From: an uncultured Parabacteroides sp.
GTDB taxonomy: Bacteria > Bacteroidota > Bacteroidia > Bacteroidales > Tannerellaceae
Assembly (NCBI GenBank): GCA_944325345.1
Contig: CALUZV010000005.1
Location: forward strand, 1 to 64,000
Length of the DNA stretch: 64,000 bases
Direction of reading: 5' to 3'
Part shown: positions 7,665 through 16,337 of the stretch, piece by piece
Numbering within the stretch: position 1 is the first letter of the stretch
How the letters are laid out: every line of letters begins with the position of its first letter
Program-made: the position numbers and the translations under genes
Notes under the pieces: model-generated
The model's input: only the letters and a program-made list of their open reading frames with translations
Told to the model about the DNA's origin: nothing
The model's database searches: none

Positions 7665-10181
7665 ATGGGCAATCGCAAACTATTCGGCAGGCTACTGCTT
7701 GCCTTTTTATTCCCTTCGATGCTGAGCGCACAGGTTCGCACGGCGCAAACGCTCGAAGATGGTTGGAAATTCACGCGCGCGGCAGACGAAATCTCCTTCA
7801 GTGCGCCCGACACCGACGACGAGGCGTGGCAATCCGTCTCGGTCCCTCACGACTGGGCTATCTACGGGCCTTTCAGCATCAACAACGACAAGCAACTCAC
7901 GGCGATTACTCAAGACGGGCAGAAGGAGGCCATGGAACATGCCGGGCGGACGGGCGGACTGCCGTTCGTGGGCGTAGGTTGGTATCGGCTGCACTTCGAT
8001 ACGCCGCGCGAGATGGCGGGGAAGCGGTGCACGCTTCTCTTCGACGGCGCAATGAGTCATGCGCGGGTTTATGTGAACGGGCACGAGGCAGGATACTGGC
8101 CCTACGGCTATAATGCCTTCAGCGTGGACGCTACGCCGTATCTGAACACCGATGGACAGCCAAACGTGCTGGCCGTAAGACTGGAAAACGAGACGGAATC
8201 TTCGCGTTGGTATCCGGGAGCCGGCCTATATCGCAATGTCCAGCTGATTATTACCGAGGATGCGCACGTGCCGGTCTGGGGCACACAGCTGACGACGCCG
8301 ACTGTGCGTGAAGACTACGCGACCGTCTCGCTCAAGACCGCGCTCGAGGTACCGGCGGGCAAATCGATAGCGGATTACCGGATTGAGACCGTCATCCGGG
8401 ATGCCGACGGGCAAATCGTCGCCCGGGGAGAGGCGCAGGGCGAGAATCCGGCAAATGTTTTCGAGCAGGACTTCGGGATACGCAATCCGCAGCTCTGGTC
8501 GCCCGCTATACCTATATTATATATAGCGGAGTCGAAGATTTACGAAGGCGGGACGCTGAAAGACGAGTATCGTACGCGCTTCGGCATCCGTTCGGTAGAG
8601 ATTATCCCCGGCAAAGGCTTTTTCCTGAACGGAAAACCGATGAAACTGCGGGGTGTCTGCAACCACCACGACCTGGGACCGCTGGGGGGAGCCGTGAACG
8701 AGGCAGCTATCCGGCGACAAATACGGATATTGAAGGACATGGGCTGCAATGCCATCCGGACATCGCACAATATGCCGGCGACGGAGTTCGTCGAGCTTTG
8801 CGACGAGATGGGGATGATGGTGATGGCCGAGTCGTTCGACGAATGGAAGACGGCGAAGGTCGCCAACGGCTATCACAAAGTTTTTGACGAATGGGTGGAG
8901 AAGGATTTGGTGAATCTGATTCATCATTTCCGCAATAATCCCAGCGTTATCATGTGGTGTATCGGCAATGAGGTTCCCGACCAGTGGAGCGGGAAGCTCG
9001 GTCCGAAATTGACCCACCAGCTGCAGGCTATATGCCATCGCGAAGACCCGACGCGCCCCGTAACACAGGGGATGGATGCCCCCGACGCGGTGGTGAACAA
9101 CAATATGGCAGCCGTGCTGGACGTCCCGGGCTTCAACTACCGTCCGCACAAGTATATGGAGAACTTCACGAAGCTGCCGCAGAGTATCATCCTGGGGAGC
9201 GAGACCGCATCGACGGTTAGCTCGCGCGGCGTCTATAAGTTTCCCGTCGAAAGGCGGAGCATGGCGAAGTACGACGACCATCAAGCCTCGTCCTACGACG
9301 TGGAACATTGCGGATGGTCGAACCTGCCGGAGGACGATTTCATTTGGCATGATCAATACCCTTGGTGCATAGGGGAATTTGTTTGGACAGGCTTCGACTA
9401 TCTGGGCGAGCCTACCCCCTATTATTCCGATTGGCCAAGCCACTCCTCGTTGTTCGGCATCATCGACTTGGCAGGACTTCCCAAAGACCGTTACTACCTC
9501 TACCGCAGCCATTGGAACCCGGAAGTCGAGACGCTGCACATCCTCCCGCACTGGAATTGGGAAGGACGCGAAGGAGAGACGACTCCCATCTTCGTATATA
9601 CCAACTATCCCTCAGCCGAGGTATTCATCAACGGAAAAAGTCAGGGCAAACGAACTAAAGACCTCAGTGTTACGGTAGAAAACAGTGCCGATTCGACCTC
9701 GATGAAGAATTTCAAGCGCCAGACTCGCTACCGCCTGATGTGGATGGATACAAAATACGAACCGGGGACGGTAAAAGTGGTTGCCTACGATGCGAACGGG
9801 AAAGCCGTAGCCGAGAAAGAAATGCACACAGCTGGGAAAGCACACCATATTGAGTTGATTCCCGACAGAGCGACTATCAATGCTGACGGGAAAGACCTGT
9901 CATTCGTAACCGTGCGGGTGGTCGATAAAGACGGGAACCTCTGCCCGACGGCTGAGAACCAAATCCAGTTCCGGGTAAAGGGGAAAGGGACTTACTGCGC
10001 AGGGGCTAATGGAAATCCAGCCTCGTTGGAGTCCTTCCAAGAGCCGTCCATGAAAGTATTCAGCGGCATGATGACCGCCATCGTCCAATCGACAGACGAG
10101 CCGGGGGAAATCACCCTGGAAGCGACAGCCAAAGGGCTGAAGAAAGCCGTCTTGAAGCTGACTTCTAAAACTCCACGATAA
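7665..10181 (+). CDS. Glycoside hydrolase family 2 (beta-galactosidase-like), exported
   Basis: An 838-residue GH2 enzyme with a signal peptide (LLLAFLFPSMLSAQ). Domain order is sugar-binding jelly roll (about 30-200), Ig-like domain, TIM barrel (about 310-600), then DUF4982/Ig-like C-terminal domains. The acid/base glutamate is E436 in WCIGNEVPDQW and the nucleophile is E513 in LGSETAST. It would act in the periplasm on beta-galactosides or beta-glucuronides; the substrate cannot be told by eye. Its 3' end overlaps the convergent TonB receptor gene by 17 bases, suggesting a shared carbohydrate theme but not an operon. Confidence 0.92.
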   Translation: MGNRKLFGRLLLAFLFPSMLSAQVRTAQTLEDGWKFTRAADEISFSAPDTDDEAWQSVSVPHDWAIYGPFSINNDKQLTAITQDGQKEAMEHAGRTGGLPFVGVGWYRLHFDTPREMAGKRCTLLFDGAMSHARVYVNGHEAGYWPYGYNAFSVDATPYLNTDGQPNVLAVRLENETESSRWYPGAGLYRNVQLIITEDAHVPVWGTQLTTPTVREDYATVSLKTALEVPAGKSIADYRIETVIRDADGQIVARGEAQGENPANVFEQDFGIRNPQLWSPAIPILYIAESKIYEGGTLKDEYRTRFGIRSVEIIPGKGFFLNGKPMKLRGVCNHHDLGPLGGAVNEAAIRRQIRILKDMGCNAIRTSHNMPATEFVELCDEMGMMVMAESFDEWKTAKVANGYHKVFDEWVEKDLVNLIHHFRNNPSVIMWCIGNEVPDQWSGKLGPKLTHQLQAICHREDPTRPVTQGMDAPDAVVNNNMAAVLDVPGFNYRPHKYMENFTKLPQSIILGSETASTVSSRGVYKFPVERRSMAKYDDHQASSYDVEHCGWSNLPEDDFIWHDQYPWCIGEFVWTGFDYLGEPTPYYSDWPSHSSLFGIIDLAGLPKDRYYLYRSHWNPEVETLHILPHWNWEGREGETTPIFVYTNYPSAEVFINGKSQGKRTKDLSVTVENSADSTSMKNFKRQTRYRLMWMDTKYEPGTVKVVAYDANGKAVAEKEMHTAGKAHHIELIPDRATINADGKDLSFVTVRVVDKDGNLCPTAENQIQFRVKGKGTYCAGANGNPASLESFQEPSMKVFSGMMTAIVQSTDEPGEITLEATAKGLKKAVLKLTSKTPR

Positions 10182-12582
10182 GCCGAGCGTTGATTTGCCG
10201 TCCTGTTAAGTAATTCGGGACGGCAAATTGCGCGTTATCCGCCCGCGTTATCCAGTAATAGGAGTTTGTATTCTTGATATCCAAGATATTGAAGACATCC
10301 ACACCAATCCAGATATTCTTCAGGTACTGGAAGAAGCCCCGGTCCATGATAGCATCTGTTCCCCCTGCCAATTGATAGGAAACACCCAAGTCGATACGCT
10401 TATAAGCCGGCGTACGGAAGTATCCCGCTTCATAACCACGGTGCGGAATCGTTACGGGCAAGCCTCCCGAAAGGACACCTTTCAGATTTAACTTCACGCG
10501 CTTATATCCCGGAAAATAATCTTGGAAAAAGACACTCAAGTTGTAGCCCGGACTGTTAGGGAGCGGGGCTTTGGTGGTCTCGCGAATCGTCTGCTCGGCC
10601 TTCATGAGCGAAAGGCTAATCCAGGAGTCTGTGCCGGGAACAAATTCGCCGAAGAATTTCAGGTCGAGACCGGCGGCGTAACCCTTGGCGCAGTTCTCGC
10701 CGTAGTAGCGGACCTTCACATTGTCGATGGTATAAGGAATCAGGTTGTCGAGCTTCTTGTAATAAAGTTCAGCCGTCAGTTTGAAGTTCCTGTCCATCAG
10801 CTTAAACGTATAATCGCCCCCGATGATGAAGTGGATGGAGCGCTGCGACTTCAGGTTGTTGTTCAGCGTTACCACATCGTTGCCCGCCTCGTCCTGGGTC
10901 GTAAGGCGCAGCTCTTTATAGAAAGGCGACTGGTAATAAATACCCGTAGCAAAACGCATCGTCAGGTTCTGATCGAAATTAGGGATAAAGCCCAACGAGA
11001 CACGAGGGCTGAAGATAAATTCCTTATTGTACGACCAGTAACTTCCGCGTATTCCGCCGACTAAAGTAAACAATCCCTGTTTTGTACGGAACTTAAACGC
11101 ATCCTGGACGTAGGCCGAGAAGCGCGTGCTCTCTATCCGGTTATCGGAATACAGGTTGGAGATAAGGCTGACGGCTGTCCCCGTCTGAGGAAGCGAATAA
11201 CCAGCCGAGTCGCGTTTCTCCCACTCGCTGATATGGTCGCTGATACGCTCAAACTGTACCTGCGCACCCCAGCTTATTTTGTTGTTCAGCAAATTGGCCG
11301 TACCTGTTGTTCCGACATTCATTACGTTCGAATGCAATTTATTCCGGGCGTGCTCCATGTAGCGACCGACGGACATGGCAGATATACCTGCATCGGACAT
11401 GTTGCTATTCTCCGTACCGTCGCTCAGCCAATATTCGCCGGCGATATCGTAGCGTTCCTCTTCCTTGCTATCGAAGGCGGAGGCTTGCAGACCTAACTCC
11501 ACTTTCTCGCTGGCCTTATATTTAAAGGTAAGGGCACCGAATAGGGTCTGGAACTTATCGCGCTCGTTGCTATTCGGAAACCAGACGGTGAAGTTCGTTA
11601 TCTCATCCGTTGTCCCGAAGGAAGTCTCACGGCTATGCGGGACATAGTGATATTTGTTCGTGGCCAAGTTTCCCAGAAAATTCATTTCTATCTTATTCGT
11701 AGGCTTGTACGTCCAATAGGTCTGGATATCCATGAAGCGGGGGTCGTATTCCGCATCCGTATCCATCGTACCCAAAAGCGAACGTCCGCTCTTGTATCGA
11801 AAGCCGGTTACCTGCGAAACCTTCCCCATCGAACTACCCACGTATGCCGAGCCGCCGAGCAAACTGGCCGAAGCAGACCCTTCGAAATGCTTAGGCTGCT
11901 TATAGGTGATATCCAACACCGAACTCATCTTATCACCATAACGCGCCTCGAAGCCTCCGGCCGAGAAGTTCACGGATTCCGTCAAATCGGGATTCACAAA
12001 GCTAAGCCCTTCTTGCTGTCCCGAGCGAATCAAGAGGGGACGAAACACTTCGATGCCATTGACATAGACGATATTCTCGTCGTAACTACCGCCTCGAACT
12101 GAATATTGCGAGCTTAACTCATTATTGGAGGATACCCCGGCGAAGGTAACGACCAAACTCTCGATACTTCCCCCCGCAGGGTCGGGCAATAGCTTAATTC
12201 GGTCTGCCTGTATGTTCTCCATCGTCGTCGTCTGCCGACGGATGGCGGTAACGGCTACCTCTCCCAGTTCCAGCGAGGTATAATTCATCTGGACATTCAA
12301 TCGCATATCGGCGTGGAGCGAAGGAATGATGCGCTCGGCTTTATTAAAACCCAGGCAGGAATAAATGAGGGCTACGGAATCACCGGGTGTCGTCGTGATG
12401 GTATAGAAACCCTTCTCGTTGGTCATTGCCCCATTCAGTGTGTTCTTAATGCGGATATTAACCAACTCGAGCGGACTCCCGTCGGCATCACGGACATAGC
12501 CTGTTATCTTCACCGTCTTCTGGGCCATCGCCGAGGTCAGCGCAAACATAAGCGCAAGGATTGTTATAACGTATCTTGTCAT
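10165..12582 (-). CDS. TonB-dependent outer-membrane receptor
   Basis: An 805-residue receptor with signal peptide (ALMFALTSAMAQ), an N-terminal carboxypeptidase-regulatory-like beta sandwich (about 22-110), a plug domain (AVTAIRRQTTTMENIQADRI, then SVRGGSYDENIVYVNG) and a C-terminal 22-strand-type barrel ending in an aromatic residue (LIVEF), as expected for outer-membrane insertion. No SusD partner is next to it. The substrate is unknown. The minus-strand box TACTTTTG at 12695-12702 is a likely promoter. Confidence 0.93.
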   Translation of the reverse strand: MTRYVITILALMFALTSAMAQKTVKITGYVRDADGSPLELVNIRIKNTLNGAMTNEKGFYTITTTPGDSVALIYSCLGFNKAERIIPSLHADMRLNVQMNYTSLELGEVAVTAIRRQTTTMENIQADRIKLLPDPAGGSIESLVVTFAGVSSNNELSSQYSVRGGSYDENIVYVNGIEVFRPLLIRSGQQEGLSFVNPDLTESVNFSAGGFEARYGDKMSSVLDITYKQPKHFEGSASASLLGGSAYVGSSMGKVSQVTGFRYKSGRSLLGTMDTDAEYDPRFMDIQTYWTYKPTNKIEMNFLGNLATNKYHYVPHSRETSFGTTDEITNFTVWFPNSNERDKFQTLFGALTFKYKASEKVELGLQASAFDSKEEERYDIAGEYWLSDGTENSNMSDAGISAMSVGRYMEHARNKLHSNVMNVGTTGTANLLNNKISWGAQVQFERISDHISEWEKRDSAGYSLPQTGTAVSLISNLYSDNRIESTRFSAYVQDAFKFRTKQGLFTLVGGIRGSYWSYNKEFIFSPRVSLGFIPNFDQNLTMRFATGIYYQSPFYKELRLTTQDEAGNDVVTLNNNLKSQRSIHFIIGGDYTFKLMDRNFKLTAELYYKKLDNLIPYTIDNVKVRYYGENCAKGYAAGLDLKFFGEFVPGTDSWISLSLMKAEQTIRETTKAPLPNSPGYNLSVFFQDYFPGYKRVKLNLKGVLSGGLPVTIPHRGYEAGYFRTPAYKRIDLGVSYQLAGGTDAIMDRGFFQYLKNIWIGVDVFNILDIKNTNSYYWITRADNAQFAVPNYLTGRQINARLIVEF

Positions 12583-12666
12583 GCTCTATCTCTATGCTTT
12601 CGTATCTCTAACATATAACGAGGAAAAGAGCAGAACCGTATATGCTCTTGTCTTATTTTTTCTCTT

Positions 12667-12702
12667 TATCTTTGTCCCCGTTGTTAAAACGGCTACAAAA
12701 GT
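12667..12702. promoter_or_regulatory. Divergent promoter boxes for the TonB receptor and nitroreductase
   Basis: TATCTTTG on the plus strand (12667-12674) and TACTTTTG on the minus strand (12695-12702) both match TAnnTTTG, and each points at the flanking gene. The two transcripts would overlap at their 5' ends. Confidence 0.5.
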
Positions 12703-12711
12703 AAGAAAAAG

Positions 12712-13266
12712 ATGAAAGACTTTGAATCATTAATCAAGAATAGACGCAGTACGCGCAAGTTCACCCAGCAGTTGCTCAGCCCCGAACAGGTGGAAAAAAT
12801 CCTGAAGGCCGGACTGATGGCTCCTGCTTCTAAGCGTAAGAACCCTTGGCAATTCGTCGTGGTCGAGGATAAAGAGATGCTCCACAAGCTCGCCGAATGC
12901 AAACCTCACGGGGCGGCTTTCCTCGAGGGCTGCGCCTTGGCGGTTGTTGTCTTAGGGAATATTATGGAGAGCGACGCGTGGGTCGAGGACTGTTCCATCG
13001 CCGCTATCTTCATGCAATTACAGGCGGAGGACCTCAACTTGGGTAGCTGCTGGTGCCAAGTCAGAGGCCGCCAGCGGGAAGATGAGTCTGACGCTGGGGA
13101 TTACGTCCGCTCTTTACTGGATATTCCCTATCAGCTGGAAGTCCTCTGCATCCTCGGCTTCGGCTACAAGGATCAGGTGAACAAACCGTTCGACGAATCT
13201 CGCCTCCAGTGGGAAAAGATTCACTTGGGGACATATCGGATGCCTCAGGAGGGGGCGGCAGAATGA
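12712..13266 (+). CDS. Nitroreductase family protein
   Basis: A 184-residue FMN-dependent nitroreductase-like protein. The N-terminal RRSTRKFTQQ is the flavin-phosphate-binding signature, followed by APASKRKNPWQFVVVED and the C-terminal LGFGYKDQ. It would reduce nitro compounds or quinones with NAD(P)H. It starts a run of four plus-strand genes; its TGA overlaps the next ATG (ATGA). Confidence 0.9.
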   Translation: MKDFESLIKNRRSTRKFTQQLLSPEQVEKILKAGLMAPASKRKNPWQFVVVEDKEMLHKLAECKPHGAAFLEGCALAVVVLGNIMESDAWVEDCSIAAIFMQLQAEDLNLGSCWCQVRGRQREDESDAGDYVRSLLDIPYQLEVLCILGFGYKDQVNKPFDESRLQWEKIHLGTYRMPQEGAAE

Positions 13267-14036
13267 TAAGCGTTACTCTCCTCGGTGCCGGCAACCTGGC
13301 TACCCGCCTCGCCTTCGCCCTCTTGGAAAGCAGCGGGATTTCTATCCGGCAGATTTATAGTCGCACGGAAGAGCACGCCCGCTCTCTCGCCGCGCGGATT
13401 GCCTGCTGCTATACGACGGACCCTTCGGCCATCGAACCCGGCTCGGACTTCTATATCTTTGCACTGAAAGACTCCGCGCTCGAAGAGGTAGCCTCCCAAG
13501 TCCCTGCCAACAAAGGACTATGGTTCCACACGTCCGGCAGCATGTCGATTGATGTCCTCAAGCCATACACCTCCCGCCCCGGCGTGCTTTATCCTTTACA
13601 GACATTCAGCAAAGACCGCGACGTGGAGTTTTTCGAGATTCCCATCTTCGTGGAGGCTACGAACAAGGAGGACCTGCTTGCCCTCCTCCGCTTGGGCGAC
13701 AAGCTCAGCCGCAATGTCCGCTTCCTCCCGTCGGACAAGCGGCGGTTGCTCCATCTGGCGGCGGTCTTCGCGTGCAACTTCACGAATCATCTCTATACGC
13801 TGGCGGGCGACATCCTCGACGAGGCGGAACTGCCGTTCGATGTCCTTCTCCCGCTCATCGACGAGACGGCTGCGAAGATACACGAACTGACTCCCTACGA
13901 GGCACAGACGGGTCCCGCCGTGCGCTTCGACGAGAACGTTATCCAGAAGCATCTCGACCTCCTGGACGACCCGCGCAAAAAGGACCTCTACCTCCGCCTC
14001 AGCCAAAGTATCCATCAAGATTATACCCAACCATGA
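13263..14036 (+). CDS. Rossmann-like and DUF2520 domain oxidoreductase
   Basis: A 257-residue protein beginning [17 protein letters not shown], a GxGxxA dinucleotide-binding motif of the ProC/F420-dependent type, followed by a helical DUF2520 domain ([20 protein letters not shown]). I chose the ATG at 13263 because it overlaps the upstream stop and places the Rossmann motif at the N-terminus; a purine-rich site (AGGAGGGGGC) precedes it. The biochemical role of the family is not established. It is coupled to nitroreductase upstream and kdsC downstream. Confidence 0.85.
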   Translation: MISVTLLGAGNLATRLAFALLESSGISIRQIYSRTEEHARSLAARIACCYTTDPSAIEPGSDFYIFALKDSALEEVASQVPANKGLWFHTSGSMSIDVLKPYTSRPGVLYPLQTFSKDRDVEFFEIPIFVEATNKEDLLALLRLGDKLSRNVRFLPSDKRRLLHLAAVFACNFTNHLYTLAGDILDEAELPFDVLLPLIDETAAKIHELTPYEAQTGPAVRFDENVIQKHLDLLDDPRKKDLYLRLSQSIHQDYTQP

Positions 14037-14554
14037 GTACGATTAATTATGACCTGAAGCAAGTGCGCGCCTTCGCCTTCGACGTCGATGGGGTATTGTC
14101 GCGTACGGTGGTAAGCCTCTCCCCCGACGGAGACCCGCTGCGCACCGTCAATATCAAAGACGGCTATGCCATGCAGCTCGCCGTCAAGCTGGGCTACGAG
14201 ATTGCCATCATCACCGGAGGATATACTGACGCCGTGCGCGTCCGCTACGAACGCCTGGGTGTCCGCCACATCTATATGCGGAGCGCCGTGAAGATACACG
14301 ATTTCCGCGACTTCCTCGGCAAGACGGGCCTCCGCCCCGAAGAGGTGGCTTACGTCGGCGACGACATCCCCGACTACGACGTGATGCGCGAAGCCGGACT
14401 CCCCGTCGCTCCCGCCGATGCTGCCCCAGAAATCAAACGCATCGCCCGCTATATCTCCCACTGCAACGGCGGAGAGGGCGTGGCGCGCGACCTTATCGAA
14501 CAAACCCTGAAGGCACAGGGGCACTGGATGCAGGACGAAGCCTTCGGGTGGTAA
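14033..14554 (+). CDS. kdsC: KDO-8-phosphate phosphatase, HAD family
   Basis: A 173-residue HAD hydrolase of the KdsC subfamily, which lacks a cap domain and acts as a tetramer. The motifs are DVDGVLSR (catalytic aspartates), IITGG, and the C-terminal [12 protein letters not shown]. It removes phosphate from KDO-8-phosphate for lipid A-core synthesis. The start overlaps the previous stop as ATGA. The upstream in-frame extension is a shadow of the DUF2520 gene. Confidence 0.93.
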   Translation: MSTINYDLKQVRAFAFDVDGVLSRTVVSLSPDGDPLRTVNIKDGYAMQLAVKLGYEIAIITGGYTDAVRVRYERLGVRHIYMRSAVKIHDFRDFLGKTGLRPEEVAYVGDDIPDYDVMREAGLPVAPADAAPEIKRIARYISHCNGGEGVARDLIEQTLKAQGHWMQDEAFGW

Positions 14555-14562
14555 CGATTTCA

Positions 14563-14668
14563 CGAAGGGAAGCGTGCGTTCCCTTACCGGGGAACGACCT
14601 CTTCCCTTATAAGGGAACGACCCATTCCCTTACCGGGGAACACCTCGTTCCCGCCTAAGGGAATGCGC
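14563..14668. repeat. Palindromic tandem array, 23-bp unit
   Basis: Four units begin at 14578, 14601, 14624 and 14647, exactly 23 bp apart. Each is a hairpin such as GTTCCCTTACCGGGGAAC. It starts nine bases after the kdsC stop and ends before a near-palindromic AT element at 14673-14695. Confidence 0.9.
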
Positions 14669-14672
14669 GCTT

Positions 14673-14695
14673 CCTATACATTATATAATATATAG
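14673..14695. repeat. AT-rich palindromic element, copy 1
   Basis: A near-palindrome starting CCTATACATT and ending ATATATAG. Its first 20 bases recur exactly, in the opposite orientation, at 39497-39516. Both copies lie beside a tandem array. Confidence 0.6.
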
Positions 14696-14699
14696 CACC

Positions 14700-15272
14700 A
14701 TGCAGAAGAATTATCACATCATTTTAGGCTCCAACTCACCGCGACGCCGGGAGCTGCTGGCAGGGTTGGACTTGGACTTCGAAGTCAAGGTTATCCCGGG
14801 ATTGGAAGAGAGCTACCCGGAAGGGTTAAGTCCGCAGGACATTCCCGTCTTCCTCGCCCGCCAAAAAGCCGAGGCTTATCTCCCGACACTCGCTCCCGAC
14901 ACGCTCTTGATAACCGCCGACACCATCGTATGGAACCGCGACGCCGTCATCGGCAAGCCCCGCGACCGCGAGGAGGCTATCCGTATGCTCCGCGACCTCT
15001 CCGGGCACGAGCATCATGTCGTTACAGGGGTATGCCTCACATCGGTGGAGAAACAGGAGACGTTCTCCAGCATATCGACCGTCCGTTTCGCTCCGCTCGA
15101 GGATTCGGAGATCGTATATTACGTCGATAAGTACAAACCCTTTGACAAGGCCGGAGCATACGGCATCCAGGAGTGGATTGGCTACGTGGCGGTCGAGGGG
15201 ATAGAGGGAAGTTTCTACAACGTCATGGGGCTACCCGTGCAACGCCTGTACCGCGAGCTGCGGAGGTTTTAG
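14700..15272 (+). CDS. maf: Maf family nucleotide pyrophosphatase
   Basis: A 190-residue Maf/YhdE-type enzyme that hydrolyses non-canonical or pyrimidine NTPs (dTTP/UTP class). The signature LGSNSPRRRELLAGL is at the N-terminus, ADTIVW and GKPRDREEA follow, and the C-terminal GIQEW motif is present. It follows kdsC after a 145-base gap filled by the 23-bp array. Its 3' end overlaps the convergent oxidoreductase by four bases. Confidence 0.93.
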   Translation: MQKNYHIILGSNSPRRRELLAGLDLDFEVKVIPGLEESYPEGLSPQDIPVFLARQKAEAYLPTLAPDTLLITADTIVWNRDAVIGKPRDREEAIRMLRDLSGHEHHVVTGVCLTSVEKQETFSSISTVRFAPLEDSEIVYYVDKYKPFDKAGAYGIQEWIGYVAVEGIEGSFYNVMGLPVQRLYRELRRF

Positions 15273-16243
15273 CCCCGGCTGCGATAAGGTACGCCCCACT
15301 CGTCGCGGAGTTTGTCCATCTGCCGCATAATCCGCAGCGTTTCGGCATGAGGCATATACGGCGACTCTATCCATCCGTTATCCAGAGCTTCGATGCAAGC
15401 ATTGACTTGATACTCAAAGCCGGTGATTTGGTGCGGCGCGCGGATGGTTTCTTTCACTTGGTAGTCATTCCCCACGATGCGGATAGCCTCGGGATTATTC
15501 AGATTCTCGACGATGAGATGTCCCTCCTCGCCGGAGATAATTCCGAGGCGGTCCGTCTTCGCATACATCGAGCAGGAAAGCTGTGCCAGGCGGTCGCCCG
15601 AATAAAATACGGCAATGCTATCTTGTGCATCCACGTTTGTCTCGGTTTTTTGGCAGGCAGCAACCGTCCGTATCACATCGGACCCGAAGGCCATTGCCGC
15701 GAAATTCAGCACATAGACGCCCAAGTCCAAGAGTGCCCCGCCGCCGAGGGCAGGATCCACGAGCCGCTCCTTGTGGCTGACGGGATAACCCAGATTCGCG
15801 GTCAGCATGTACGGCCGGCCGATGGCTCCGCCTGCGATCAGCTCCTGCATCTTCTTCGAGAGGGGCATATAGCGCGTCCAGATGGCCTCGGTGATAAATA
15901 TCCGGCGCTGCTGGGACAAGGCGAGGATGTTAGCCGTCTCCTCCACGTTCATCATAAAGGCCTTCTCGCAGAGAACGGGTTTTCCATGGAGCAAACAAAG
16001 GCGCGCGTGTTGATAATGGTGTGAATGCGGCGTGGCGATATATACCAGATCGACAGCGGGGTCATTGACCAGCTCGTCATAACTTCCATACGCCTTGCAC
16101 ATTCCAAACTCGTTGCGGAAACTCTCTGCCCGGCCGTAATCGCGCGAGGCGATGGCGTATCCTTCCGCATTGGGCATCTGGGCGAGCGTCGTCGCCATCT
16201 TGCGGGCTATATGTCCCGCTCCAATTATTCCTATCCGATACAT
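15269..16243 (-). CDS. Gfo/Idh/MocA family oxidoreductase
   Basis: A 324-residue cytoplasmic NAD(P)-dependent dehydrogenase. The N-terminal Rossmann motif is GIIGAGHIARKM, the catalytic-lysine motif is CEKAF in place of the usual EKP, and GGGALLDLGVYVL lies in the C-terminal domain. It resembles the dihydrodiol/xylose-dehydrogenase-like branch. The substrate is unknown. It is transcribed divergently from the deacetylase fusion, with the two -7 boxes almost touching. Confidence 0.88.
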   Translation of the reverse strand: MYRIGIIGAGHIARKMATTLAQMPNAEGYAIASRDYGRAESFRNEFGMCKAYGSYDELVNDPAVDLVYIATPHSHHYQHARLCLLHGKPVLCEKAFMMNVEETANILALSQQRRIFITEAIWTRYMPLSKKMQELIAGGAIGRPYMLTANLGYPVSHKERLVDPALGGGALLDLGVYVLNFAAMAFGSDVIRTVAACQKTETNVDAQDSIAVFYSGDRLAQLSCSMYAKTDRLGIISGEEGHLIVENLNNPEAIRIVGNDYQVKETIRAPHQITGFEYQVNACIEALDNGWIESPYMPHAETLRIMRQMDKLRDEWGVPYRSRG

Positions 16244-16271
16244 TTTTGTCTCTCTTTCGTTAATACCTTCG

Positions 16272-16291
16272 CAAATATATGCATATCTTTG
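16272..16291. promoter_or_regulatory. Abutting divergent -7 boxes
   Basis: The minus strand has TATATTTG (16272-16279) and the plus strand TATCTTTG (16284-16291), only four bases apart. They serve the Gfo/Idh/MocA gene and the 16338 gene, so simultaneous polymerase binding is unlikely. Confidence 0.55.
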
Positions 16292-16337
16292 CTTCCTGTT
16301 CGAAGGAACAACCCAATATTTTTAAAACATATATACC

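Noticed and set aside
8517..9551. Antisense ORF of 344 codons in the GH2 gene
   Set aside because: It lies wholly opposite a gene with intact catalytic motifs and high third-position GC; it is a codon shadow.
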